Shown in pieces: positions 1 to 7,312 of a stretch of DNA of 7,609 nucleotides (position 1 is the first letter of the stretch; each line of letters begins with the position of its first letter). Where the stretch lies: NCBI GenBank assembly GCA_945910925.1, contig CAMDZX010000092.1, positions 1-7,609 of the forward strand. Direction: 5' to 3'. The position numbers and the translations under genes were made by a program. This stretch comes from an uncultured bacterium (GTDB lineage Bacteria; Cyanobacteriota; Vampirovibrionia; Gastranaerophilales; Gastranaerophilaceae). The notes beneath the pieces were generated by a model. It worked only from the letters and a program-made list of their open reading frames with translations, ran no database searches and was not told the DNA's origin.

Positions 1-320
1 TTTTCTGTACAGAAGAACGTTCTCAACTCCAAAACAAGGAAAGAGCGCTTGAAATTCTGAAAGCAAAACTTTATGATATGGAGCTTCAAAAACAGAACAA
101 AGAAATTACCGACCTGAGACGTTCTCAAGTCGGAACAGGTGACAGAAGCGAACGTATCAGAACATACAACTTCCCGCAAGGAAGATTAACTGACCACAGA
201 ATTAATCATAACCTCAATGTTTGGACGGTTATTGACGGTGAACTTGATGAATTGATTAATTTGCTGGTTGAATATGACCAAAAACTAAAACTTGAAAAAC
301 TTGCAGAAACTGCAAACTAA
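1..320 (+). CDS. prfA: Peptide chain release factor 1 (RF1), 3' part only
   Basis: RF1 reads UAA and UAG stop codons on the ribosome and triggers release of the finished protein. Only about the last 105 codons are present. The reading frame is open from position 3 and ends at TAA 318-320; the start, the codon-recognition loop and the catalytic GGQ motif lie left of the window. Recognition rests on the conserved class I release factor block at 141-203, which reads GDRSERIRTYNFPQGR followed by LTDHRI, and on the preceding EERSQLQNKERAL segment (12-50). The LTDHRI form and the tail ending shortly after it fit RF1; RF2 has a similar block, so the RF1/RF2 choice rests mainly on overall resemblance. 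The gene is followed after 19 nt by ylxR, so the two are probably cotranscribed. I see no truncation other than the window edge. Confidence 0.93.
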   Translation, partial: FCTEERSQLQNKERALEILKAKLYDMELQKQNKEITDLRRSQVGTGDRSERIRTYNFPQGRLTDHRINHNLNVWTVIDGELDELINLLVEYDQKLKLEKLAETAN

Positions 321-325
321 TCATG

Positions 326-330
326 AAAGG
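326..330 (+). promoter_or_regulatory. Ribosome binding site that fixes the ylxR start
   Basis: AAAGG lies 9 nt upstream of TTG 340 and just after the prfA stop codon. The alternative upstream TTG codons at 292 and 301 lie inside prfA and would add about 16 residues unlike the YlxR family. This site therefore favours TTG 340 as the start. The overlapping ATG at 323 is out of frame with ylxR. Confidence 0.6.
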
Positions 331-339
331 TTACAAAGC

Positions 340-579
340 TTGAAACAAAGAAAATGTGTAGGATGCGGAGAAATTAAGAATGCGGATGAGATGATAAAAC
401 TGACAAAAAATTATCTTTCCGATGACATTGAAATTAATCCAAATTCAAAAATATTTGGTAGATCGGCATATCTTTGTTATAATAAATCTTGTATAGAGCA
501 AGCGCTCAAAAAAAATAAATTAAATAAGGCCTTAAAAACCAATAAAGACCTGAAAGGAATACTAAATGGAAAATATTAG
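340..579 (+). CDS. ylxR: YlxR family (DUF448) RNA-binding protein
   Basis: Small basic protein of 79 residues from the TTG at 340, beginning MKQRKCVGCGE. YlxR proteins are typically 80-100 residues, are encoded next to infB, and are thought to bind RNA; in some bacteria they have been linked to RNase P or to transcription regulation. Visible family marks are the N-terminal RKCVGCGE (residues 4-11) and GRSAYLC (40-46), matching the usual GRGAY-C motif, followed by Cys51 and a lysine-rich end. The Cys6/Cys9 and Cys46/Cys51 pairs could bind a metal; this is inference. A longer reading from TTG 292 (95 aa) is open but overlaps prfA and lacks a better ribosome binding site. The 3' end overlaps infB by 14 nt (566-579), which suggests translational coupling. 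The upstream neighbour is prfA rather than the usual nusA. Confidence 0.87.
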   Translation: MKQRKCVGCGEIKNADEMIKLTKNYLSDDIEINPNSKIFGRSAYLCYNKSCIEQALKKNKLNKALKTNKDLKGILNGKY

Positions 580-3025
580 AGTTAGTGAACTTGCAAAGGA
601 GCTTGGCTTAACAAGTAAAGAAGTGATTGAGAAATTTGCTCAAATCTCTATAACTGTTAAGTCTCACTCTAATACTGTTAATTCTATGCAGGTCAGCAAA
701 CTAAAAGATTTTATCGCAGGAGGTTCTAAACTTCCAAGTAAAAAACCTAAAGCGTTTATTGTAAAAAAATCAAAAGTAAAAAAAGAAGAAGAAGTATCGG
801 AAACAGTTGTTTCCAAACAAGACTCTCAGGATGAAAAACCGACACCACATAAAGAAACTGTTGAGAAAAAAGCTCCTGCAAGAGAGGTTGAAGTTGTAAA
901 GCCGCAACAACCTAAGAGTCGTTTGGAAATAGTAAAGAGAGCTCCTATTAAGAGAGTTGAAATTGAGCAAAAGAAACCTGCCGATAAAAAAGGTGAAGAA
1001 AAGAAACCTTTTAATAAAGAAAAAACGGATCGCCCTAAAAAACCTATTGAAAGACATATTATTCCGCAAGATATATATGAAAATAAAGGTTTTAGCAAGA
1101 AAAAAGGCGATAACAAAAAGAAAAATAAAGATTACAATGACAAAAAAGAAGAACAGGAACGTATATCTTTAGAAAAGGCAGCGGCTCAACATCATAAGAA
1201 AAAAGTTCAAAAAGAAGAAGAAGTTAAACAAGTTACATCAATTGTTGTTAACAAAGCAATGACGATAAGTGAGCTTGCAGACAAAATTCAAAAAACACCT
1301 GCGGATATCGTTAAATTCCTTATGTTTCAAGGTGTTATGGCAACCGTCAACCAATTGATTGATGTTGATGTAATAAAAAAAGTTTGCGCAGAATACAACC
1401 TTGAAGTGCTTGATGAAGATTTGGATGCATATATTGAAGAAGAAATGCAAAAAGAAGAAATCAAGAGAAGTATAACAGAGGTTGATAAAAAATTACTCAA
1501 AAAGCGTGCGCCTGTTGTTAGTATTATGGGACACGTCGATCATGGTAAAACCACTTTACTTGATAGTATTCGTGCATCAAAACACAAAATTGTCGCAACA
1601 GAAGTTGGCGGTATAACACAATCTATTGGTGCGTATACTGTATATTTGGATAATAACAAAGAGAAGAAAATTGTATTTATTGATACTCCGGGTCACGAAG
1701 CGTTTACGGAAATGAGAGCAAGAGGTGCAAAAGCGACCGATATTGCAATTCTTGTTGTTGCTGCCGATGACGGTATTATGCCTCAAACAATTGAAGCGAT
1801 TAACCACGCAAAAGCCGCAGAGGTTCCGATTATTGTTGCAGTAAACAAAATTGATAAACCGGGTGCAGACCCTGACAGAGTTTTACAACAGTTGACGGAA
1901 CACGGACTTATTCCTGAAGAATGGGGCGGAGATACAATTACCGTTAAAGTATCAGCTCTACAAGGAACAGGTATTGACGAACTGCTTGAATATATCTGGA
2001 TTCTTGCTGATATCAAAGATTTGAAAGCTAATCCGAAAGCGGAAGCGTCAGGGGTTGTTATTGAGGCTAACCTTGATAAAGGAAAAGGTCCTGTTGCAAC
2101 ACTTTTGGTACAAAACGGAACACTCAGAGCAGGAAATTGTGTTGTTGTAGGTACTGCGGGCGGACGTATCAGAGCTTTGTTATCCGATAGCGGAGAACGT
2201 ATACAAAAGGCTGAACCTTCAACACCTGTCGAAATTCTTGGGCTTTCGGAAGTACCTCAAGCCGGTGAATACTTTGAAGTTGTTAAAAACGATAAAGAAA
2301 TGAAACGTATTATTGCAGAAAGACAAGAAAAAGAACGTGACAAACGTCTTGATGCAATGTTGCCTGCACATATCAGAAAAGAAGCTGTTGCAGGTGATGA
2401 CAGTATTCCTCAACTTAACCTTATTATTAAGGCAAACACTCACGGTTCTGCAGAAGCTGTTGCTCAAGCAATTGCACAACTTGAGTCAAAAGAAATTACA
2501 ACAAAAATTATTCACGTTGGTGTCGGTGAAATTTCGGAAGCAGACGTTATGCTTGCATCCGCATCAGGTGCAATTATTCTCGGATTTACGGTAAAAGAAG
2601 ACAGTAACGCTCTTGCGGCCGCAGATAGAGAAGGGGTTGTAATTAAGAAATACGACATTATTTATCAAATCTTAGAAGATATTGAAAAGACTATGATTTC
2701 ATTACTTTCGCCTGAGGTTAAGATTGTATCTGTCGGAAAAGCTGAAGTTCGTCAGGTATTCACAATCGGAAAAGTTATAAAAATCGCAGGATGTTATGTT
2801 ACCGAAGGTAAAATTCAACGTTCAAATACCGCTACTGTTAAAAGAGGCGGAAAAGAAATATTCAAGGGTGCAATTGACCAACTTAAACGCTTTAAAGACG
2901 ATGTAAAAGAAGTTGCACAAGGATTTGAATGCGGTATTTCGTTTGTTAAATTCAATGATATTGAAGAAGGCGATATAATAGAATTTACAAAAACCGAAGA
3001 AGTCGAACGTGTTGAATTAGAATAG
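566..3025 (+). CDS. infB: Translation initiation factor IF-2
   Basis: GTPase of 819 residues that brings initiator fMet-tRNA to the 30S subunit and promotes 50S joining. The order is: an IF2_N module (about 1-52); a long charged linker rich in Lys and Glu (about 55-225), probably disordered; a second IF2_N module (about 232-282); the GTP-binding domain; a beta-barrel domain II; domain III (about 590-715); and the C-terminal fMet-tRNA-binding domain (about 716-819). GTPase motifs are complete: G1 GHVDHGKT (322-329), G3 DTPGH (373-377), G4 NKID (427-430) and G5 SAL (463-465). The ATG at 566 has AAAGGA at 553-558, 7 nt upstream. Met232 opens the second IF2_N module but has no clear ribosome binding site, so a shorter isoform like that of E. 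coli is not supported. No rbfA follows; the operon ends here at paired hairpins. Confidence 0.98.
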   Translation: MENIRVSELAKELGLTSKEVIEKFAQISITVKSHSNTVNSMQVSKLKDFIAGGSKLPSKKPKAFIVKKSKVKKEEEVSETVVSKQDSQDEKPTPHKETVEKKAPAREVEVVKPQQPKSRLEIVKRAPIKRVEIEQKKPADKKGEEKKPFNKEKTDRPKKPIERHIIPQDIYENKGFSKKKGDNKKKNKDYNDKKEEQERISLEKAAAQHHKKKVQKEEEVKQVTSIVVNKAMTISELADKIQKTPADIVKFLMFQGVMATVNQLIDVDVIKKVCAEYNLEVLDEDLDAYIEEEMQKEEIKRSITEVDKKLLKKRAPVVSIMGHVDHGKTTLLDSIRASKHKIVATEVGGITQSIGAYTVYLDNNKEKKIVFIDTPGHEAFTEMRARGAKATDIAILVVAADDGIMPQTIEAINHAKAAEVPIIVAVNKIDKPGADPDRVLQQLTEHGLIPEEWGGDTITVKVSALQGTGIDELLEYIWILADIKDLKANPKAEASGVVIEANLDKGKGPVATLLVQNGTLRAGNCVVVGTAGGRIRALLSDSGERIQKAEPSTPVEILGLSEVPQAGEYFEVVKNDKEMKRIIAERQEKERDKRLDAMLPAHIRKEAVAGDDSIPQLNLIIKANTHGSAEAVAQAIAQLESKEITTKIIHVGVGEISEADVMLASASGAIILGFTVKEDSNALAAADREGVVIKKYDIIYQILEDIEKTMISLLSPEVKIVSVGKAEVRQVFTIGKVIKIAGCYVTEGKIQRSNTATVKRGGKEIFKGAIDQLKRFKDDVKEVAQGFECGISFVKFNDIEEGDIIEFTKTEEVERVELE

Positions 3026-3087
3026 TTTGACGTTGTTTTGGCTATTGATACATGTTCCATTGTATCCGTAATTATATAATATATAAG

Positions 3088-3103
3088 TCGGGTTAAAACC
3101 CGA
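3088..3103 (+). terminator. Possible terminator hairpin after infB
   Basis: TCGGGTT and AACCCGA form a 7-bp inverted repeat around a 2-nt centre, in practice a 5-6 bp stem with a short A/T loop, 62 nt after the infB stop. The downstream stretch GCTATTATTCTT is only moderately T-rich, so this is weaker than the next hairpin. It may act in tandem with it. Confidence 0.45.
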
Positions 3104-3136
3104 GCTATTATTCTTGATTATTACAATAATTGTTAC

Positions 3137-3166
3137 ACAAACGGGGCTTTTGAAAGCCCCGTTTGT
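3137..3166. terminator. Strong bidirectional terminator between infB and hydA
   Basis: A perfect 14-bp inverted repeat: ACAAACGGGGCTTT (3137-3150), a TG centre, then AAAGCCCCGTTTGT (3153-3166). The stem contains a run of four G-C pairs plus a fifth. On the plus strand it is followed by TGTTATTTATT, and on the minus strand the outer arm GTTTGT supplies T residues. It begins 2 nt beyond the hydA stop codon (minus strand) and lies 111 nt beyond the infB stop, so it should stop transcription from both converging operons. Confidence 0.85.
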
Positions 3167-3168
3167 TG

Positions 3169-4923
3169 TTATTTATTACCAACGTTTTTATAAAGTTTTG
3201 TCCACTTATCTGTGTACGTTGTATGTAAGAGTTCATGCGCCGTATGCGAACCCGGTTTTTCAAGATGTTTTGCATAAAGCTCTTTAATTTCAGGATTTTC
3301 GTGAGATTTTCTCCATTCACCTGTTGCATCATCTTCATACAACCCTTCGGCACGTTTTTCTCTGATTGACAAGTCGTTACAACTTTGAGGCTGACCGCCA
3401 CCATTGATACAACCGCCAGGACAAGCCATTACCTCAAGCAGTTGATAATCCGCTTTTCCTTCTTGTATTTCGCGAATACATCTTTCCGCTTCACGCAACG
3501 TATTGACAATTTTTACTTTAATCTTTGTACCTTTAAGGTCAAGTTCTACTATTTTTTCTTTGTGTGTACCACGCATAGGACTAATTACGACATCAGTAAG
3601 TTCTTCACCGGTGACCATTTGATATGCAGTTCTTGCAGCAGCCTCAGCCACACCGCCGGATACTCCAAAAATAGTACCAGCACCTGAATATTTACCAAAA
3701 GGTGAATCAGGTTCAATGCCTTCAATTGTCCTAAAATCCACACCTGCAGATTTAATCAAACGACCAAATTCTTGAGTTGTGAGAACATAATCAATTTCGT
3801 ATGTTCCATCTTTACGTCTGAATTGTTTTCTGATTGCTTCCGCTTTCTTTGCGGTACAAGGCATAATAGAAACACTCACAAGATTTTCATCCGTAATGTC
3901 TTCATAATATTCAGGAACATATTTTTTAATTACTGCCCCCATCATACCTTGAGGAGATTTACAACTTGATAAGTGTTCAAGCATTTCAGGATGTTCTGTT
4001 TCAAGATACCTTACCCATGCAGGACAACAAGAAGTAAACATAGGAAGTTTACCGCCTTTGGTTACTCTTTCTGCAAACTCGTTTGCTTCTTCCATAATAG
4101 TTAAATCGGCAGAGAAGTTTGTATCAAATACAAGGTCAAATCCTATTGCTTTTAGTGCTGCATTAATTTTCTTTGTAGAATTTACTCCCGGTTCAAGTCC
4201 GAACATTTCTCCTATTGCAACTCTTACTGAAGGCGCAAATTGAACAACAACTTTTTTATTCGGGTCGGTTAATTCTTTCCACACTTTATCAACCTGTGAC
4301 TTGATTGTTAAAGCACCCGTAGGACAAACCGCCGCACATTGTCCGCAATAAACACATTCACTTGTTGACAGATGTCTGCCTGCCATAGGTTGAACAACCG
4401 TATTTGCACCTCTGTTTGCAAATCCTAATACCTGCAATCCGTGATAACTGTCACAAGCTCTTACACAAGCACCGCAAAGTATACACTTATTGGAATCTCT
4501 GACAATTGAAGGGTTTGTAGTATCTATCGGCTTGAACTCTTTTCTTTGAGAATACTTAGAAACATCTTTGATACCGTATTCTTCCGCATATTTTTGGAGT
4601 TCGCAAGTACCTGATTTATCACAGGTAGTACATTCTCTATCGTGGTTTGCAAGAAGCAGTTCAAGAACAGTTTTTCTGATTCTTCTTACTCTTGCACTAT
4701 TCGTATTAATCACAAGTCCGTCTTGAGGCGGCATTGTACAAGAGGATTGTATCCCTCTGCCTTCAATTTCTACAACACACATTCTGCAAGCCCCAAAATT
4801 ATCTTTCAAATCAGGTCTGTAACAGAATGTCGGTACATTGAAACCGTGCTTGCGAATTACTTCTAATATATTGCTTTCATCGGTAAATTCACACTCTTTA
4901 CCATTTATAATCATTTTACCCAT
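3169..4923 (-). CDS. hydA: [FeFe]-hydrogenase catalytic subunit HydA
   Basis: Cytoplasmic H2-forming/oxidising subunit, 584 residues, no signal peptide. Domains in order: plant-type [2Fe-2S] ferredoxin domain (Cys34, 46, 49, 62); His-ligated [4Fe-4S] site (His94, Cys98, 101, 107); two [4Fe-4S] clusters (Cys147, 150, 153, 157 and Cys190, 193, 196, 200); H-cluster domain; and the small-subunit-like tail (about 520-572, ending HELLHTTY). H-cluster motifs are intact: L1 TSCCPAW (297-303), L2 MPCTAKKAE (354-362) and L3 from Glu497 to Pro512. Ligands are Cys300, 356, 501 and 505. Cys299, Glu279, Glu282, Ser319 and Arg286 match the known proton path of the clostridial enzyme. The Ala in L1, rather than the commoner Gly, and the hydB/hydC neighbours fit the multimeric NAD-linked class. 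It lacks the extra C-terminal [2Fe-2S] domain of Thermotoga HydA. ATG 4923 has GAGGAA upstream; Met4 is an alternative start. It follows hydB by 20 nt. Confidence 0.97.
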   Translation of the reverse strand: MGKMIINGKECEFTDESNILEVIRKHGFNVPTFCYRPDLKDNFGACRMCVVEIEGRGIQSSCTMPPQDGLVINTNSARVRRIRKTVLELLLANHDRECTTCDKSGTCELQKYAEEYGIKDVSKYSQRKEFKPIDTTNPSIVRDSNKCILCGACVRACDSYHGLQVLGFANRGANTVVQPMAGRHLSTSECVYCGQCAAVCPTGALTIKSQVDKVWKELTDPNKKVVVQFAPSVRVAIGEMFGLEPGVNSTKKINAALKAIGFDLVFDTNFSADLTIMEEANEFAERVTKGGKLPMFTSCCPAWVRYLETEHPEMLEHLSSCKSPQGMMGAVIKKYVPEYYEDITDENLVSVSIMPCTAKKAEAIRKQFRRKDGTYEIDYVLTTQEFGRLIKSAGVDFRTIEGIEPDSPFGKYSGAGTIFGVSGGVAEAAARTAYQMVTGEELTDVVISPMRGTHKEKIVELDLKGTKIKVKIVNTLREAERCIREIQEGKADYQLLEVMACPGGCINGGGQPQSCNDLSIREKRAEGLYEDDATGEWRKSHENPEIKELYAKHLEKPGSHTAHELLHTTYTDKWTKLYKNVGNK

Positions 4924-4943
4924 TGTTTTTATTCCTCATTATC

Positions 4944-6803
4944 TTAAGATTGTTCTATTGCTTTGAACGGACAACCTGCAACGCAAGCACCGCATTTTAT
5001 ACATTTTGACTGATCTATTTTGTAAGGAGATTTAAGTTCCCCGTGAATTGCTTCCGCAGGACAATTTCTCGCACATTTAGAACAGCCTCTGCATAATTCA
5101 GGATTAATCGTATAACTCTTGAGAGCCGTACAAACACCTGCCGGACATTTTTTATCCTTAATGTGTGCAATATATTCATCTCTAAAATATTTAAGAGTAG
5201 ATAAAACAGGATTTGGAGCAGTCTTACCGAGTCCGCATAACGAACCGTCATTAACTGCGTGTGCAAGTTCTTCCAGCGTATCCAAATCTTCCATCTTACC
5301 GTCTCCTCGAACAATTCTTTCAAGGATTTTTAACATATTTTTTGTGCCTTCACGACAAGGAACGCATTTTCCGCAGCTTTCGTGTTGAGTAAAGTTCATG
5401 AAGAATCTTGCAACTTCAACGATACAAGTATCCTCAGCCATTACAACAAGACCGCCTGAGCCAACCATCGCACCGACACTTCTCAAACTGTCATAATCCA
5501 TAGGCAGGTCAAGATGTTCTTCTGTTAAACATCCGCCTGACGGGCCTCCGATTTGTGCGGCTTTGAACTTCTTGCCACCACGAATTCCACCGCCTATGTC
5601 GAATATGATTTGTCTTAATGTCGTTCCCATAGGAACTTCTATAAGTCCCGTATTATTAACTTCACCCGTTAGAGCAAATGTTTTTGTGCCTTTTGATTTT
5701 TCCGTACCCATTTGTGCAAACCAATCAGCACCTTTTCTCATAATTACGGGAACATTAGCTAAAGTCTCTACATTATTTATTAACGTTGGACGTCCGAACA
5801 GACCTTTATTTGCAGGGAAAGGCGGTTTGGGTCTTGGCATACCTCTTTCACCCTCTATTGATGCGATTAATGCGGTTTCTTCACCACAAACAAACGCTCC
5901 TGCACCTTCTTTGATATGGATTGTGAAACTAAAATCAGAACCCATAATATTTTGACCCAAATAACCGGCTTTTTCTGCCTGTTCTATTGCAATTCTTAAA
6001 CGCTTGATTGCAAGCGGGTATTCTGCTCTCACATAAATATATGCTTCATCGGCACCTACGGCAAAACCTGCGATTGCCATACCTTCAAGAAGTTTATGAG
6101 GGTCACCCTCCATAACACTTCTATCCATAAATGCACCCGGATCGCCTTCGTCACCGTTACATACGACATAAGATTTTCCGCCCTTATTGGCTGCAGTAAA
6201 TCTCCATTTTGAACCTGTCGGGAAGCCTCCGCCACCACGACCTCTTAATCCTGATTTTTCAATTTCTTCAATAACTTTATCTGGGTTGTTTTCTCTCAAA
6301 ACATTTGATAAAGCTTCGTATGCGTGGACGGAAATTGCTTCATCGAGACACTCTGCGTTTATGTGACCGCAATTTTCAAGAGCAGTTCTAACCTGTTTTG
6401 CATAGAAATTAATTTCTTCGCTCTTATGAACATGCTCATGTGTGTTTGGATCAACATACAAAAGACGTTCAACGGGTTTTCCGCCCACGATATGTTCGTT
6501 ATAAATTTCTTCAACATCCGACTCTTTAACTTTAACGTACGCAGTATGTAATTCAGGAATAATAACAAGAACACCTTGTTCGCAGAAACCGTGACACCCT
6601 GTCGGTACAATCGTCATCTTGTCATAATCCGTAAGTGCGGAAACATTTACACCCAATTCTTTAAATTTATCAATTACTTTCAAAGACCCGTTTGCAATAC
6701 AACCTGTTCCCGTACAAACAAGAACTCTAAGCCCTTGCTCCGCAATTTGTTTTTTTACTCGCTCTTGTTCTTGAGCTATATCTATTTTTAGTTCTGTTGT
6801 CAT
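4944..6803 (-). CDS. hydB: NADH-binding flavoprotein subunit HydB (NuoF-like) of [FeFe]-hydrogenase
   Basis: Subunit of 619 residues that exchanges electrons with NAD(H) through FMN and is the proposed bifurcation site in HydABC enzymes. Domains: N-terminal thioredoxin-like [2Fe-2S] domain (Cys30, 35, 70, 74); NuoF-type FMN/NAD domain with GRGGGGFPTG (188-197), NGDEGDPG (216-223) and GAGAFVCGEETALI (300-313); [4Fe-4S] site ESCGKCVPCR (475-484) plus Cys523; and a C-terminal two-[4Fe-4S] ferredoxin domain (Cys571, 574, 577, 581 and Cys601, 604, 607, 611). Cys460, His547, Cys553 and Cys558 may form the zinc site described in HydB relatives; I infer this from spacing only. The three-part layout separates it from plain complex I NuoF, which lacks the N- and C-terminal additions. 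The start ATG shares one base with the hydC stop (TAATG), and AAGGAGG lies 10 nt upstream, so translation is probably coupled. Confidence 0.97.
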   Translation of the reverse strand: MTTELKIDIAQEQERVKKQIAEQGLRVLVCTGTGCIANGSLKVIDKFKELGVNVSALTDYDKMTIVPTGCHGFCEQGVLVIIPELHTAYVKVKESDVEEIYNEHIVGGKPVERLLYVDPNTHEHVHKSEEINFYAKQVRTALENCGHINAECLDEAISVHAYEALSNVLRENNPDKVIEEIEKSGLRGRGGGGFPTGSKWRFTAANKGGKSYVVCNGDEGDPGAFMDRSVMEGDPHKLLEGMAIAGFAVGADEAYIYVRAEYPLAIKRLRIAIEQAEKAGYLGQNIMGSDFSFTIHIKEGAGAFVCGEETALIASIEGERGMPRPKPPFPANKGLFGRPTLINNVETLANVPVIMRKGADWFAQMGTEKSKGTKTFALTGEVNNTGLIEVPMGTTLRQIIFDIGGGIRGGKKFKAAQIGGPSGGCLTEEHLDLPMDYDSLRSVGAMVGSGGLVVMAEDTCIVEVARFFMNFTQHESCGKCVPCREGTKNMLKILERIVRGDGKMEDLDTLEELAHAVNDGSLCGLGKTAPNPVLSTLKYFRDEYIAHIKDKKCPAGVCTALKSYTINPELCRGCSKCARNCPAEAIHGELKSPYKIDQSKCIKCGACVAGCPFKAIEQS

Positions 6804-7300
6804 TATTTGGATTCCTCCTTGGTGATTGTATCAATAATAATGCCTATTGCATCTGATGTCATTTGCGGATGAACTTTGTCATTGATAACAACAACAGGAG
6901 CCAAACCGCATGCTCCAAGACAACTTACAATCTCTAACGAGAATAAACCGTCATCAGTTGTCATTTTTTTCTCACCAAGACCCAGTTTGGTTTTGACAGC
7001 GTTTAATACACTCATAGAGCCTCGAACGTGACATGCAGTCCCGTCACAAACTTTGATTTTGTATTTTCCTTTAGGTTCAAGCGAAAACTGTGCATAAAAA
7101 GTTGCTACGCCATATACAGTTGCAGGGGATAGACCCTCAATACGTGTACCTATAAATGTCATAGCGTCTTCAGGCAGATAGGTGTATACCTCCTGCACCT
7201 TCTGTAAGATTGCAATCAAATTAGACTTCTTATATTCATAAGATGCCATAATTTCATCAATCTTCTTAAAACTAATCTGAGATTGATTTTCGGTAGTCAT
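6803..7300 (-). CDS. hydC: [2Fe-2S] subunit HydC (NuoE-like) of [FeFe]-hydrogenase
   Basis: First gene of the operon, 165 residues from the chosen ATG at 7300 (MTTENQSQISF). It is a thioredoxin-fold [2Fe-2S] protein of the NuoE/HydC family that partners HydB at the flavin site. The cluster ligands are Cys85, Cys90, Cys127 and Cys131 (C-x4-C and C-x3-C, in VCDGTACHVRG and SCLGACGLAP). The N-terminal half is the usual helical NuoE region, with SPATVYGVATFYAQF conserved. Length is normal for the family. An in-frame ATG at 7315 would add MKEPD, but it has no ribosome binding site, whereas ATG 7300 has AAGGAG 6 nt upstream. The stop codon overlaps the hydB start by one base. NuoE alone could belong to complex I or formate dehydrogenase, but hydA in the same operon settles the role. 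Confidence 0.96.
   Translation of the reverse strand: MTTENQSQISFKKIDEIMASYEYKKSNLIAILQKVQEVYTYLPEDAMTFIGTRIEGLSPATVYGVATFYAQFSLEPKGKYKIKVCDGTACHVRGSMSVLNAVKTKLGLGEKKMTTDDGLFSLEIVSCLGACGLAPVVVINDKVHPQMTSDAIGIIIDTITKEESK
6814..6820 (-). promoter_or_regulatory. Strong ribosome binding site of hydB inside the hydC 3' end
   Basis: AAGGAGG on the minus strand is a full-length Shine-Dalgarno match 10 nt before the hydB ATG. It lies within the last codons of hydC. With the TAATG junction it suggests that hydB is translated efficiently and in step with hydC. Confidence 0.8.
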
Positions 7301-7306
7301 GTCCGG

Positions 7307-7312
7307 CTCCTT
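7307..7312 (-). promoter_or_regulatory. Ribosome binding site that fixes the hydC start
   Basis: AAGGAG on the minus strand lies 6 nt before ATG 7300 and overlaps the first codons of the longer reading from ATG 7315. That position makes 7300 the likely start. Confidence 0.82.

Noticed and set aside
770..1116. Two overlapping minus-strand frames rich in Phe and Leu opposite the infB linker
   Set aside because: They arise from the Lys/Glu codon runs read on the other strand. The hydrophobic look is not a real membrane protein.
1259..1261. Internal start Met232 in infB for a short IF-2 isoform
   Set aside because: It sits at a domain border, as in E. coli isoforms, but no Shine-Dalgarno sequence precedes it.
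3027..3080. Promoter-like TTGACG and TATAAT elements just after infB
   Set aside because: The two are too far apart to pair, no gene follows before the hairpins, and A/T-rich spacers often contain such matches.
5563..5955. 130-codon open frame on the plus strand opposite hydB
   Set aside because: It is antisense to the strongly conserved NuoF core, has no ribosome binding site and resembles no family; it is a shadow of hydB codon use.
4944..7300. Complex I (nuoE-nuoF) reading of hydC and hydB
   Set aside because: HydB carries N-terminal [2Fe-2S] and C-terminal two-[4Fe-4S] additions, and an intact hydA follows in the operon; no other nuo genes are present.
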